Positions 42,549 through 54,191 of a DNA stretch of 64,000 bases are shown piece after piece. The stretch is from assembly GCA_002007465.1 (NCBI GenBank), contig LNAC01000689.1, positions 385,615 through 449,614 of the forward strand, given 5' to 3'. This DNA is from Ailurus styani. Lineage: Eukaryota > Chordata > Mammalia > Carnivora > Ailuridae. How positions within the stretch are numbered: position 1 is the first letter of the stretch; the number at the start of each line of letters is the position of its first letter. The notes under the pieces are model-generated. The model made no database searches. It worked only from the letters and a program-made list of their open reading frames with translations, and had not been told where the DNA came from. The translations under genes were made by a program, and so were the position numbers.

Positions 42549-42755
42549 GGGGTGCCTGGGTGGCTCAGTCGTTAAGCGTCTGCCTTAGGCTCAAGTCATG
42601 ATCCCAGGGTCCTGGGATCGAGCCCCGCATCGGGCTCCCTGCTTGGCAGGAAGCCTGCTTCTCTCTCCCACTCCTCCTGCTTGTGTTCCGTCTCTCGCTG
42701 TGTCTCTCTCTGTCAAATAAATAAATAAAATCTTTAAAAAAGAAAAAGAAAAAAC
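42549..42755 (+). mobile_element. CanSINE, forward strand, with duplication
   Basis: Near-consensus head ggggtgcctgggtggctcag, gatcgagccccgcatcgggc and tgcttgtgttccgtctctcg tail type with aaataaataaataaaatctt. Duplication caaagagtttagtctag (42533) and caaagagttttcgtctag (42755). Confidence 0.95.
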
Positions 42756-42772
42756 AAAGAGTTTTCGTCTAG

Positions 42773-43404
42773 CCAGGGGAGGCCAAGGGGGGTTGACAGG
42801 TGATGGCGGTCCCCACAGCCCTAAGGAAGGCTGTGACGGCGCGTGGGTGGGGCGGCCCCCTTGGACTAGGCGAGCCAGGGAACGCTCCCCGGAGAGGCTG
42901 AGTCAAGCTCTTGGCAGGGGCACTGCAGCCCTGGCTGGGAAGGCGAAGGGACTGGATCAAAGGTGCCCAGATTTGACTGATCATGAGAATCACCTGGGGG
43001 AGCTTCGTGAATCCCAGACCCACCCAGACACAGTGACTCAGAATTTCAGTGGGCTGAGCCTCAGGAATCCGCCTTTAAAAAAAAAAAAAGAAAGAAAGAA
43101 AATCACCCCAGTGTGTTTCTGATCCACCAGATTTGGTGAAGTGGTTGCCCTTTGTGATTTAGTGGGGGACAGAGCGCCTGTAGGAATGGACGTCCTTGGG
43201 GGCGGGAGAGGGGGACCGAGGCTGGCAGGTGGAGGAGACATTTGGGACGGGGACCCAGGGACAGAGAGCCTCCGAGTGGGCCGTTTGCAGGAAGGCGAGC
43301 ACTGGCCCCGTCAGGGAGGCACACGGTGCAGGCTGCCCNTGCCCCCCCCCCCCCGGGGTGGGCGATGAGTCCCGCCTCCACTTCCTGGTTCACGAGACAG
43401 CTCA
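42773..43404. other. Single-copy DNA with an A-rich repeat and one ambiguous base
   Basis: An A13 plus (gaaa)n run at 43078-43102 may be a retroposon tail. A single N at 43339 lies 2 bp before a run of 14 C, a typical sequencing problem. No gene is recognised. Confidence 0.45.
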
Positions 43405-45215
43405 TTGTGTCATTTACCTTTAAAAATCCAGTTTTTATTCCATGTAATTCCTTCCCACGCCATAAAATTCATTCTTTTAGAAGTGCACTGTTCAGAGGGT
43501 TTTAGTATATTTAGGGTTGTGCCACCATCACCACTCTATAATTTTAGAACCTTTTCATCACTTTAAGAAAGAAGCTTGAGCCCAGGAGGAGTCCCTCCAC
43601 TCCCCTTCCCGCCCCACACCCCCTCCCCCTCCCCCTGCGCCTGCCCCCTGCTTCCTCTCTCTGGACACCTGTCTGTCCTGGACACTTGACACACATGGGC
43701 TCCCACGTATGTGGCCTTCGTGTCTGGCTGCCATCACTTAGCGTGTTTCGAGGCTCATCCACGCTGTTGTATACGTCCAGCCCCTTGGATCGCCGAAGAG
43801 TATTCCGTCACCCGGATCTCGTGTGCCCGTGTGTCAGCCGATGGACATCCGGGTGGTCTCCCCTTTGGGGTATTAGGACTCGTGCTGCTACGCACACTTA
43901 TGTATAAGCTTTTCCTTAAACACAGGCTTTCCGTTCTCCCGGGCGAACGTGTTGGAGCGGCCTTTCTGGGTCATCTGGAAAAGCCATGTTTAACCTCTTG
44001 AGGAAGAGCCGCGGCGCTTCCCAAAGCAGCTACTCCCCTTCACGTTCCCAGCAGCAGCGTGTGAGACTTCGGGCTTCCCCACACCCTCCCCGACGTGCTG
44101 GCAGCCCATGTTTCCATCACAGCCGTCCTCGTGGGTGAAGTGGTACCTCACTGTGCTCTCGATTTCCATCTCCCTTGTGACTCACAACGTTCGGCATCTT
44201 TCCACGTGCTTCTTGGCCGTGTGCATATCTTCTCTGGAGAGATGTCTACTCCAAGCCTATGCCCATCTCTTTTAGAAGATTCAGACTTTTATTTTTTATT
44301 GTATTTTATTTTTAGAGAGAGAGCATGTGGGAGTGGGGGGAGGAGCAGAAGGAGAGAGAGAATCTTAAGCAGGATCCACGCCCAGCACGGAGGATCTCAC
44401 CACCCTAATCATGACCTGAGCTGAAACCGGGAGTTGGGCACTTGTCCGACTGAGCCACCCAGGCGCCCCAGCCTATACCCACCTTTAAACTGGGTTTTGT
44501 TTTTATTGTCAAGTTGTAAAAGGTCCTTATATGTTCTAGATAGGAGTCCCTTATCAGACATATGATTTGTAAATATTTTCTCCCATTCTGTGGGGTGCCT
44601 TTTCACTTTCTTAATGGCATCCTTGGAGGCATAAAAGTTTTTAATCATGATGACGCCAATGTTATCTATTTTTCCCTTTGTCTCTCGTGCCTGTGGTGGT
44701 AGAGTCAAGAACCCACTGCCTGATCCAGGCTCCCAAAGATTTGCTCCTGTGTTTTCCCGTAAGAGTTTCCCGTAAGAGTTTTATAGTTTAGCTGTTACAT
44801 TTAGGTCTCTGATCTGCTTCGAGTTCTTTTTATATGGTTTGATAGAGGGCGTCAGCTTCATTCCCTTGTGTAAGCATGTCCAGTTGTTCCCTAAACCATT
44901 TGTTGAAAGACTATTTTTTCCCTGTTGAACTCTCAGCACCCTTCTTGAAAATCCATTAACCATATGTCGGGGTAGATTTCTGGACTCTGGGTTACATGCC
45001 CTTGACCTATACCTCTATCCTTAGGCCAGCGCCACCCTGTCTTGACTCCCGTCCCTTTGTAGTAGGTTTGGAAACCTAGAAGTGTGAGAGCGTGCCCACG
45101 TTTCTCTTGGTGGTGCTGCTGGTGGTTTGGACTGTTCTGGGATTTCTGTATGAATTTGGATCAGAGTTGATTTCTGCACAAAAGGCAGCTGGGGTTTGGT
45201 AGGGATAGCATTGGA
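43405..45215 (-). mobile_element. Ancient L1M relic, ~1.8 kb, reverse strand
   Basis: On the reverse strand the order is late ORF2 then 3' untranslated region; on the forward strand 'gtgccaccatcaccactcta', 'gtattccgtcacccggatct', ggtgaagtggtacctcactg and 'gatagaggg' marks are visible. Reverse translation at 44500-44650 gives PTEWEKIFTNHMSDKG and LLSRTYKDLLQL, typical of the L1 ORF2 segment after the reverse transcriptase. Stops break all frames. 'tttcccgtaagag' is tandemly duplicated at 44752-44778. A SINE interrupts it. Confidence 0.92.
44285..44468 (-). mobile_element. CanSINE, reverse strand, inside L1M
   Basis: T-rich tail attgtattttatttttagag, agaatcttaagcaggatcca, 'atcatgacctgagctgaaac' and a gactgagccacccaggcgcc head. 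agcctatgcccatct (44254) and agcctatacccacct (44469) are the decayed duplication. Confidence 0.92.
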
Positions 45216-45327
45216 GTCATCTCTTCTTGAAGTACTTCAGTGAGGTCACTAACAGGAGTATATATTACCTGTTAATACCCAAGTACTTGTTATCTGTTTG
45301 ACAGGTAACAGGCCAGAAAAGGTGTTT

Positions 45328-45541
45328 AAGGATTTTATTTATTTGAGAGAGAGAGAGAGAGAGAGTGAATGAGAGAGAGAGAGAGAGAGAGCACGAGTGG
45401 GGAGGGGGCAGAGGGAGAGGGGGAAGCAGGCTCCCCACTGAGCAGGAAGCCTGACACAGGGACTCGATCCCAGGACCCTGGGACCATGACCTGGGAAGGC
45501 CGAAGGCAGACCCTTCACCGACGGAGCCCCCCCCAGGCGCT
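45328..45541 (-). mobile_element. CanSINE with expanded (GA)n, reverse strand
   Basis: aaggattttatttatttgag leads to a (ga)n run of over 40 bases with one 'tgaat' interruption, then cctgacacagggactcgatc and a ggagccccccccaggcgc head. The usual ct-rich body repeat is expanded. Confidence 0.92.
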
Positions 45542-47199
45542 CTTGGGCCACACCTGCCCCCGTGAGCTGAGCTAGTAAATCAAAAACAATAGTGCATTCT
45601 GGGGAGTTGGAGGAAGCTTGAGTGCAATTCATGCAAAGTAACTGCAAAAATAATTGAGGATCCTAAGGGGTACGGGCTGGTGGTCTCCATCACGCCTCCG
45701 TTGATCACCAGTCTGCAGGCAGACCCTAGATGATGACAACGGATTACTGCGGTCCACCAGGCAGGGGCACCGTCTGCAGCTGCTGAGCTGGACGTGATCT
45801 TTGCTAGAACAAATTACCATAATTGCACATAATAGGTGGTCACTGAGCCAATGAGTGTATTCTTTCCCATCCCTCCCAAGAAGAGGGTCAGAAGAGTTGA
45901 TTCATCTGGAGCAGACAACATATACCTTCACAGTCTTCCCCCGGGCTGCGTTCATGCTCCTGCTCTTAGCATCATACAGTCCTGAGGGACCCGGACTGGC
46001 TGGTTATTGGTGACACCATGCTCGTCACACCAGCTGGTGCATTAGAGACCTCCGTAGCGCCTGACTCCAAAGCACAGGAGGAAAAGACCGAAGATTCAGG
46101 GGTCTGGCGTGTCAGCCACACTTTTAGGGGTCTGGTGGTCCAGGGCATGCTGAGACGTCCCCCCGAAGTGAAGGATACGTTACTGGCTCTTGGACCTCCC
46201 AGAATGAGGAAGGAAGCGTAGCCCCAGGCCCCTGAAATCTCCAGGTCGTACCATCCAACCCGCACACCAGGGGACATGGAAGCCTGTCCACTTTAAGCAA
46301 GGCCAAGGGCAGAAGGGGGCCCTGCGGAGAAGCTCCAGGCTGTAGTGCAAACAGTCCCGCTCTTGGGCCATGTGACCCAGCTGGCCCTGTGTCACAAGAG
46401 GTGTCCGCGGAAGTCATGACGTGTCCCTGTGGGAGAACCACATTACGCATCCCCAGTGTCCTGGGGCAAGGCCACGGCATCTGCAGCAGGGACGGCGATC
46501 CCTTGCTGGAGAGCTCCGGGCATGCTTTAGACCCTCAGAGAGACCTCGGCCTCGTGGCCAGGCAGCCAGAACGGCTCCTCGTGAGCGGGGTTCTGTTCAA
46601 GCCGTCAGGCCGTCCGAAAGCGGTGCGCCAGGAAACGGAACTGTTAAAGCAAAGATCGCCCGTGAGCAGGGCTGAAGGGCGCATGTGATCTAAACCAGCT
46701 GGCGGGCCAGACGCCCATCGCTCCTGACCCGGCCCCTCTCCCTCGGCTCCCCCCATGGCTCCGCCCGGGTCTCTGGACAGCTGGTCAGGACCAGTTCACA
46801 GAGAGGGAAAGATCCGGAGCGTGGTTTCTGGATGGCTTGGCTCCATCCGTGGGTACACGCTGGAAACGGGTGCTAGCCACACCAGCATGTAACGCAGGGG
46901 TGACCTTGAAAGACAATGCTCGGCGGCGATCTTGTCAATGGCCAGGGCTTCCGGCGGGAGAGAAGAAGTGTCTGGGTTTAGAATAAACAAGAGCTTGTAT
47001 GTAGCGGTGAGTGGCTTGCTCAAGGGCCTTGGAAGAGAAACACTTGAAGCTGGGGACTAGGAAGTCTGCGGTAGAGGCAGCTGGACGGACATATGGCAGT
47101 GGGTGCGCTGTGGAAAGGTCCTGGGCTGGCGTGTTGGTGCCCCGTGTTGATGCCCCGAGTGTTGACAGCACCCTCCAGAGAGGTGCTAATAGCCGGGAG

Positions 47200-47640
47200 G
47201 GCTAGCACAGCGCATGCGTGAGCCGAGTCACCACGGTGGGAGGGACAGAGGCCACGCGTGGGGCGGCCACTCACCCAGCCACCGCCGCCGCGTGGCCAGC
47301 CTGCCGGCCGAGAGACCAACCCTGAGTTCTCTCTTTGGTTCCCACCCTTCAGAGGATCTGCAGCTCCCTTGCAAGGAGTGGATTTCGGGTTTTTTTTAGA
47401 GAAGACTAGCAGGAAACAGTATCTGTTAGGCCTTTGCGGGAAGGACTACCTGCGTGGCTTTAAAGCAAGAGAAGCCACCGGCAAGGCAAAGATGACCAGG
47501 GGTGGATATTTCAACCTTTCACACTTGCGTGCAGAGGAAGAGCCCACAGACCGGGACGTCTGCATCCGCGTGCGACACGGGAGTGGTTACTGGGTGTGAG
47601 GACGCCCACGTGCCGCCGACCCGACGTGTGCGAAAAGGGC
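47200..47640. promoter_or_regulatory. Small CpG cluster
   Basis: CpG-dense patches such as 'ggccacgcgtggggcggcca' and 'cccacgtgccgccgacccga' occur at both ends, with a poorer middle. It could be a weak CpG island or an orphan CpG region. No TATA box or exon is evident. Confidence 0.3.
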
Positions 47641-49228
47641 CCGGACCCTAATGCCCACCCAGAATCTCACGAGCAGCACGGACCGAACAGCGTGCACTGC
47701 CCGTGGCGACTCTCATTGGGAAGAACGGGTGGTTTTGTGTACAAAACACACACCACCGCACAGACCGTGCTCTTAAACCTGCTCTCAGTGGCTGGGCCGG
47801 ATTTCGCGGGCGAGGAGACACCGCCCTATTTTACTTAACTAAGTTCCCTTTTTCTTTTTTTTCTGTCTTAGTAATTAACTTTGCAAGAATTAGACAGATC
47901 CTCCAGGGAGGGCTTTGCCTTCGCTCCGTGCGGGGCCTCAACGGGCACCGGCCTCCAGGGCTCCGTGTTCAGGCCGCCAGCACAGGCTCCCACAGACCCA
48001 CACCACGGGGCCCGTGTGACCGCGAAGGAGGCACCAGAGCAGGCCTGTGACCTTGACGCCTGCACCGGACCACCTCGTCGGAGGGAAGAGCGAAGCATCA
48101 CCACAGGGCATTGTGAGGACAGCGACAGACCCTTTCGATCCAGGGTCCGAGGGTGGGAGTGAGAGCGACTCTGCTCACCACCACCCTCCATGACCTGCTC
48201 ATGCGCTTCTGGTCTCCGTAACTCCGGGCTCTGCAGGGTCAGGGGTGCTGGTTTCAAAAGAAGAAATACTTTCACCCCCGGAAACACGGAGCTCGGGCTG
48301 CCGCTGGGCTAGCCCAGGCTCCTTGTGCCAGATGCCCCGCAGGGCTCACGTCAGCCGCGGAAATGCACCTGGATCGGCAGGAGAAGGCAGGACACTCCCC
48401 ACGCGAGGGGCAAGAGGGAACATGTCTGGCCCACGGGCGACCCATTTGGGTGACCCTTGGCTTTCCTCACCCCATTTTGCCAGCTAAGGGACAAACACAG
48501 CAGCTCTAGCCGAGAAGGGCACGGTGGCCCAGGGCCAGACCCCTCAGGACGAAGGGCCCAGGTCCCCCACCAGGTAAGCCGCCTAGGCCGGCAGAGGTGC
48601 CGCTGTGGGTGAGGGGAATCTGGAGCAGACAGGAGGTGCACAGTGCCAGAGGCTGCAGCTCCTCCCTGGAGCCCTCCTCTTGAAGTTTCTCCAGGAGAAG
48701 CCTGGGGTTCAGAGGGAGCCACTCTCTAAACTTCTAGGAAGGAGCGGATCTGAGCGCGTGGGGCTAGGTTATCACGGATGCTCTGATCCTCCTCGGGACA
48801 GATGGCCTCGTTCCCCCGACTGCTTATGGGGCCACCAGTGCACAGCCTGGTCCCTTCCCGAGGGCCAACCCATCCCATGCCCCGTGGAATCAGGTGGAAT
48901 GGCCTGGCCCCACAGCTGAAGGCAGGAGAGCTGTGAAAGGCTCCCCTCGGGCCTGGTCGACAGCTTTGGGGGGCTCCTTCCTCTCCCTGCTGTGGGATCG
49001 GGCCCCGGAGCACCCCTCGATAAACGGCTCGCGGGATGACGCTAGCTCCGGGGCGGGCTCCGGAAGCCCACCTGCCACAGTGGCATCTGAGCGGATCCAA
49101 GGGGAGCAAGAAGGAAGACCCTTCAGGCAAATGGACCGCTGGTCCAAAGGCCCTCGTGCAAGAGTGTCCGTGTGGTCGGAACCACAGAAGCCGGAGCGGC
49201 TGTAGGGAAGGGTGCAAAGGGGCCGAGC

Positions 49229-49266
49229 GGGACCAGGAGACCACGCAGGACCACGCGGGACCACGA
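49229..49266 (+). repeat. Short 10-bp tandem repeat
   Basis: About four imperfect units of the ggaccacgcg type, with one end unit decayed to ggaccaggag. Confidence 0.55.
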
Positions 49267-49665
49267 AAGTCACCCCCGGGGTTCGGCTCTGCGCTCAGCT
49301 GCACCATTCCATAGGGTTTGATACAAAAAGTAACACAGTCTAACCTACCATGTAAACAGATCACCCGGGCTGCTGTCTTTGGGGTCAGAACGGTCCCCAG
49401 GAGGCTGGCTCGGAGGATACATCAGAGACCCACGGCAGGCGGGACAGCGGCTCAGACCAGGGTGACAGTGTGGAGTCAACAGGTTTTCTGGAAGATCAGG
49501 GGCAGGGCATGACAGAAAGAAAAACAACTAAACCAACAGAAATTCCTCCCCCGTGCTCTCAGATAATTGATATTTACGTCTTGTGGATGTGGGTTTCCAG
49601 AGAGCAGTATTGAAATTTTCGTGTAATACTTCGATGCAATCTATTATTTTAAGGTAATAAATCTT

Positions 49666-49862
49666 TTTTTTTTAAGATTATTTATTTATTTATTTCACAG
49701 CGGGAGAGAGATCACAAGGAGGTAGAGAGGCAGGCAGAGAGAGAGGGGGAAGCAGGCTCCCTGCTGAGCAGCGAGCCTGATGTGGGCCTCGATCCCAGGA
49801 CCCTGAGATCATGACCTGAGCCGAAAGCAGAGGCTTTAACCCACTGAGCCACCCAGGCGCCC
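49666..49862 (-). mobile_element. CanSINE (mustelid-type), reverse strand, exact duplication
   Basis: Poly(T), aagattatttatttatttat, gatcacaaggaggtagagag, gggcctcgatcccaggaccc and ccactgagccacccaggcgc. The 17-bp duplication ttaaggtaataaatctt is exact at 49649-49665 and 49863-49879. Confidence 0.96.
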
Positions 49863-49879
49863 TTAAGGTAATAAATCTT

Positions 49880-50609
49880 GAACCTCTCTCTCACTCTCTC
49901 ATTGTTAGTTGATCTACGTTGCCATTTTTAATGAGTTAACTTTCCTAAAATACGATTACATGGATAATTTTCATGATTACACGTAATCCCTTATCTGGGG
50001 ACTTTGAGGTTATTTCTTAGTGTTTTACTACAATAATAAGCCAGGTCAGTAACACCATAGACACATACCTGTCCGCTCGCGCACTCACTCTAGGATGAAA
50101 TCTAAGGAATAGGACTACAGGGTCAGAGAGCATGTGTATGTCTAGGGTTTTTGAGATGGACTCCTAATCGGCCAAACATTTCCCAAACTACATTATCTCC
50201 ACAACACAGATCAACTCACACATGAACATGGGTTTCTGCCCAACAACCTTTGTGCCGAAATAAGCAAGAAGGAAGTCACAAGTTCTCTTTGGAAGAATAG
50301 TTTCCCAGGCGAGGATAGGACTGGAAAAAAGGGAAAGGAAGAGCTAAATAGAGGGAGGGCAGCTGAACTTGTAGAAAGTAAGAGGTAGGTCTGTACCCAA
50401 GGGGGAGCAGAGCTTCTGGAAGCTTCCATCTGGCTGGGCCTCTGGTTCATGGCTCCCCACGGCGTGCAGGCTACCATTGCCACTGCTGAGCGAGACATGG
50501 ACGGCCCTGCAGAATCTGGTTCCCTCCTTGCTTTTCGGCTCCAGCCCTGCCCCCTCTCTCGGGGGCTCCATGTGATGGGACCCACCCCCCATCATCTCCC
50601 GTGCTTCTG
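49880..50609. other. Single-copy non-coding DNA
   Basis: No gene or confident repeat is recognised. Confidence 0.4.
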
Positions 50610-50870
50610 TTCCAGCCTTGCCCCACGCTGTCCTCCCTCACTTTCTCCACCTGCCGAAGACCTTCTCCTCCGTAGAGGCCCAGTGCAGACATGAATTCTC
50701 TGGTGCTTTCTCCGGGCAGAATTCGTTACCCTCTCTTCTGCTGGGGGAGCAGTTTCCGTAGTGTCCAATGCCTCCTTCTAGACGCGGAGTTGCCTGCAAA
50801 GGGTAGGCCTCTTTCCTCACTGGACTCCTATGCCAGGCATACAGCAGGTGCTTAGTAAATCCTGGCCGAA
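50610..50870 (+). repeat. Probable L2 3' relic
   Basis: The end 'atgccaggcatacagcaggt' and gcttagtaaatcctgg matches the L2 terminus; the upstream 'tgccccacgctgtcctccct' region is only loosely similar. Confidence 0.5.
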
Positions 50871-52115
50871 CCAGGTTGACTCAGAACCAGATTCAGGGCA
50901 CCTGACCCTTATCCAGCACCTTTTTGAAGGCCTGCGTAGCAAGCATGCGCGTGACCGAAAGGCAGCGTGGACGCCCCTCTCAACTCTCCGCCAGCCATTT
51001 CCCTTACCTAGTGAAATTCCAGCGGAAATTACTTCTTTTGGGTGTGATATTACCTCTAGTTCCATTAAGAACGTCCCTGGGAGGGATCAATTTCCACCAC
51101 TATTAACCCTACTAACTAGAAGTTATTATTAGCTCCCGTCTGAAAGCAGCGAGCAGCCCGTAAGAGCCACCTGCAGGAGGGGCTGGCACCGGGCGTGCGT
51201 GCATCAGCATTGCAAGGAAACAGGTGTGGGCAGGGGTGAGGGGTCAGGAAGGGACCGTCCTGCACGAGGCACCGTGGAGGGAGGGACAGCCGAGCAAGAG
51301 GGCACGGGTGCCAGGGGGAAGGGTGTGTGCCCCGGGGAGGGGAGACGGCAAAGGAAAGTTCCCTGGGACTTTCTGGGACAACCGTATCCCCTGCGTACTC
51401 ATCCCCGGCTCTGATTCCCAATCACCTCCGGGAAATCTCCTTTTTGCTCGAGTGCCAGAAAAGTCTCAGGTAATTTTCCAATTTCAGTTCACCTTAATCT
51501 TAAAAATAAATACATGCCTCGTGGCATTTTTCCGAGGGGTGGGTGTTTGATGAACTCAAGTGAGTGACACCAGGGTGTCACAACTCCAAAAGGGTTTCGT
51601 ATCGCTGGTTTAGAGCTTCCCAGTGAGTGGGAGTTTGATGAACCGAGAAACGAAGTGGCTTCCAAGTCACTCTGCCCCTACTACGCTGATTTGCAAACAC
51701 GTAACCTTCCCACACTGCCGAGCTGCCAGCCCCCGGGGGGGGGGGGCGGTGAACCGTGCGGAGCCGGAGAAGGGGGGGAGGGGTATGTGAGCCGCCAGCT
51801 GACAGTCGCAGGACCCTTGGGGGCAGGCCCGGCGGCCAGGTTAGGGCACAAAAGCCTTCCCAGGACCTCTTGGGACGGTGGCAGGTTGGAGCCCTGGCCT
51901 CACGTTTCCCTGTAAACGTTTCCCCATTTAGGTGGGTTCACGGGTGCCCCAGTGTGCGGACGCCCAGGTGACTTTCATGGCTTTTCCTTGGACCCAAGGG
52001 CTAACTTCCTCTCCCTCTGGGTTTCCCCCTTTCAAAACTCTGTATAGCTACGAATGGACAGCATAAGGACAGTGCAGGTGAGGCCTCCGTGGACATTTTT
52101 TAGAAGCTAGCACTC
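50871..52115. other. Single-copy DNA with G-runs
   Basis: No gene or confident repeat. G11 and G7 runs at about 51735-51780 are quadruplex-prone. Frames at 51116-51971 are compositional. Confidence 0.4.
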
Positions 52116-52117
52116 TC

Positions 52118-52275
52118 CGGCGCCTGGGTGGCTCAGGTCATGATCCCAGGGTCCTGGGATCGAGCCGCATCCAGCTCCCTGCTCGGCGGGGAATCCGCTC
52201 TCCCTCTGCCTCTGTCCCTCCCCCAGCTCTTGCTCTCTCAAATAAATAAATAACAAATCTTGAAAAAAAATAAAA
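52118..52275 (+). mobile_element. CanSINE with internal deletion, forward strand
   Basis: ggcgcctgggtggctcag joins directly to gtcatgatcccagggtcctg, so about 30 bp between the A-box region and the middle of the tRNA-like part are missing. The two ends share 'ggctcag', pointing to a deletion between short direct repeats. It ends aaataaataaataacaaatc. Confidence 0.92.
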
Positions 52276-53424
52276 AGAGCTCTCTTTCCAATAAAGTCTG
52301 TACCCACTGTCCATATACGAAACAAAAAAGAGAAGAGGTCCTGTGTCCGAGCTCGGATGGGGGCCTGGAGCTCGCCCCTCCCCCTCCCAGCCCCTGGAAA
52401 GCCAGTCTGTCACAGGTCCCAGAATTCCGCCATCATCCGAATCGCAATGTCTCCATCTCCACGGGAAGTTTTGTCATCTGGCATTTCAATGGCTGCTTTA
52501 GAATATTACAAGAGATTGGACAGCGGCCCAGCGGGAGGGGCGGGCACCTGCGTCCAGGCGGGGAAGCCAGCAGGCAGCACCGGGGGTCTGAGCGACCCGT
52601 GCCAGCTCCACTCGGTGGCTGTCCTGCCACCACCCTGCTTGCTCTCGGCACTACATGACACACCTGCTTGGGAAATTGCCTTGGGGAGAACCGGGGAACG
52701 GAAAGAGGGCGACACGTGTCTTATGTAGGTCGGATGGCACGCCCGCTTTCCTGTCCAGCTGAGGACACCCCCCACCCCCCGCAAGGAGCTTGGCTGCAGA
52801 GGCCCGTCTGGTGAGCTAACAGGAGATGGTCATGCCTAGCCAGCCGCCGATGAGCCAGCAGCAGGTGCGTGCACACGACCCCTCGGAACCCTCCTCAAAC
52901 TTCAGGTCCGGGCGGGGCTGCACGAGCAGCCTCCATGCTGGGTCAGCTCCTTAATGCAAGACAGTTGTGACTTGGGATTTTTCCAGGGAGCAGAGGCAGC
53001 TGCTCTGGTATTGGAATTCTATGAAACGAAATGTGTTCTGTGCAATCGATAAACCGTTCCCAGGCCAAGGGAGGCGTGAGGTCGGGCCGGAGTTTGGGGG
53101 CTGATTTCAGGCGTCCACTGGCTTTGGCGACGGAGGAAAAGCAACCAGCCCTGCCCTGCTCATTCCCCTCGCCAGCCAGGCCTACAAGGTTCACCGTGTT
53201 CTCGGTGCAGTTGAGGAGAAGCTCACTAAACGTCCTGTCCTCTGAAAACGGACCGGCCCAGCAGGGCACGTGCCAAGAGTGTCTCTTTTCTGGAACCCGG
53301 GACTGACTGCAACGCTCCTGTGGTCAAAGGTATGAGTTTCCCAGAGAAGAGGTCCTGGTCCGCAGAACCAGAGCCCCGCTCCCCACACGGTACCATCCTG
53401 AGAGGCAGGGTGGGGAGAACAGTG
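52276..53424. other. Single-copy non-coding DNA
   Basis: No gene or confident repeat. The CACGTG-centred palindrome gacacgtgtc is at 52711-52720. Confidence 0.4.
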
Positions 53425-53530
53425 AAGGTTCGGGAGCTGGGAGTAAGACTGTCCGAGCTCAGCCCCCAGTCTCCGTAACAGGGAATAATGATCAGACCAG
53501 GGTCCGGCCGGCACACGGCAGGTGCAATGG
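53425..53530 (-). repeat. Possible MIR relic, reverse strand
   Basis: 'ctccgtaacagggaataatg' followed by ggccggcacacggcaggtg resembles the reverse MIR core (tcatctgtaaaatggggata, gcctggcacatag). Weak. Confidence 0.45.
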
Positions 53531-54004
53531 AAGTGGGAACCGCCTTGACCTTGACCCCTGGATCTACCTCTGTGCGACCACACTCCCGCAGTGATTTCTT
53601 TCAGGTGCTGAACACAGGGGCTGCCTCCGGCCGTGTTCCCCCCGCCCACCCCACGCCCATCTCCAGGACTCCGGGGGGTGATGTGTGCCCTGGACGAGCG
53701 CCAACATCCAGAACTTGCTGGCAGCAGATCCACTTGTGATTTGGGTGGAAAAGTCACCTCTTGCCCCAAGCTGAGAGGACCAACAGTCACGTGGTGGTTG
53801 TGAGCGTCCGTGATTGGAGAGGCCCCGCCAGGCCCTCCTGGAACGGGCTGGGGGAGCCTGGACATTCAAGAGTCACACGCCCTTCGATTTTGCTCCTCAG
53901 CTCCCCAGTCTTCTGCCACATCCTTCCATGGACTGGAAATAAGCTAGCGCCGAGAATGTTTTAAGGAAAGACGATGAGAATAATTGCCAGTACGGGGCGG
54001 GGGG
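53531..54004. other. Single-copy non-coding DNA
   Basis: No confident repeat. A 224-codon reverse frame (53191-53865) overlaps other open frames and lacks a recognisable domain. Confidence 0.4.
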
Positions 54005-54006
54005 GC

Positions 54007-54190
54007 CCTGGATGGCTCAGTCGGTTAAGCGTCTGCCTTCGGCTCCCTGGATCCTGGGATCAAGCCCCGCATCAGGCTCCCTGCTCAGCAGGAAGCCTGC
54101 TTCTCTCTCTCCCACAGCCCTGCTTGTGTTCCCTTTCTCTCTCTGTCTCTCTCTCTCTCTCTGTCAAATAAATAAATAAATAAATATTTT

Positions 54191-54191
<1 letters not shown>
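54007..54191 (+). mobile_element. CanSINE, forward strand, tail expanded
   Basis: Starts ggccctggatggctcagtcg and ends ctctctgtcaaataaataaa, taaataaatattttaag. A small deletion removes part of the ggctcaggtcatgatccc middle. The tail passes into a (GAAA)n array. Confidence 0.93.

Larger units (their letters stand above)
45542..49648. other. GC-rich single-copy DNA, no repeat or gene recognised
   Basis: Four kilobases without an identifiable SINE or LINE. Frames up to 212 codons (48726-49364, reverse) overlap others on the opposite strand and lack domains. A CpG cluster lies at 47200-47640, and a short tandem repeat of a ggaccacgcg-type unit at 49229-49266. Confidence 0.4.

Noticed and set aside
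44409..44708. Reverse frame with L1-like protein similarity
   Set aside because: Real similarity, but it is a fragment of decayed L1 ORF2 and runs into a SINE, so it is described under the L1M relic rather than as a gene.
45240..45310. Inverted repeat ttacctgt ... acaggtaa
   Set aside because: Eight-base arms with a loop of about 28 bases are expected by chance at this scale and lack other support.
53191..53865. 224-codon reverse frame
   Set aside because: Overlaps several open frames in other phases; no domain, no exon signals, consistent with GC bias.
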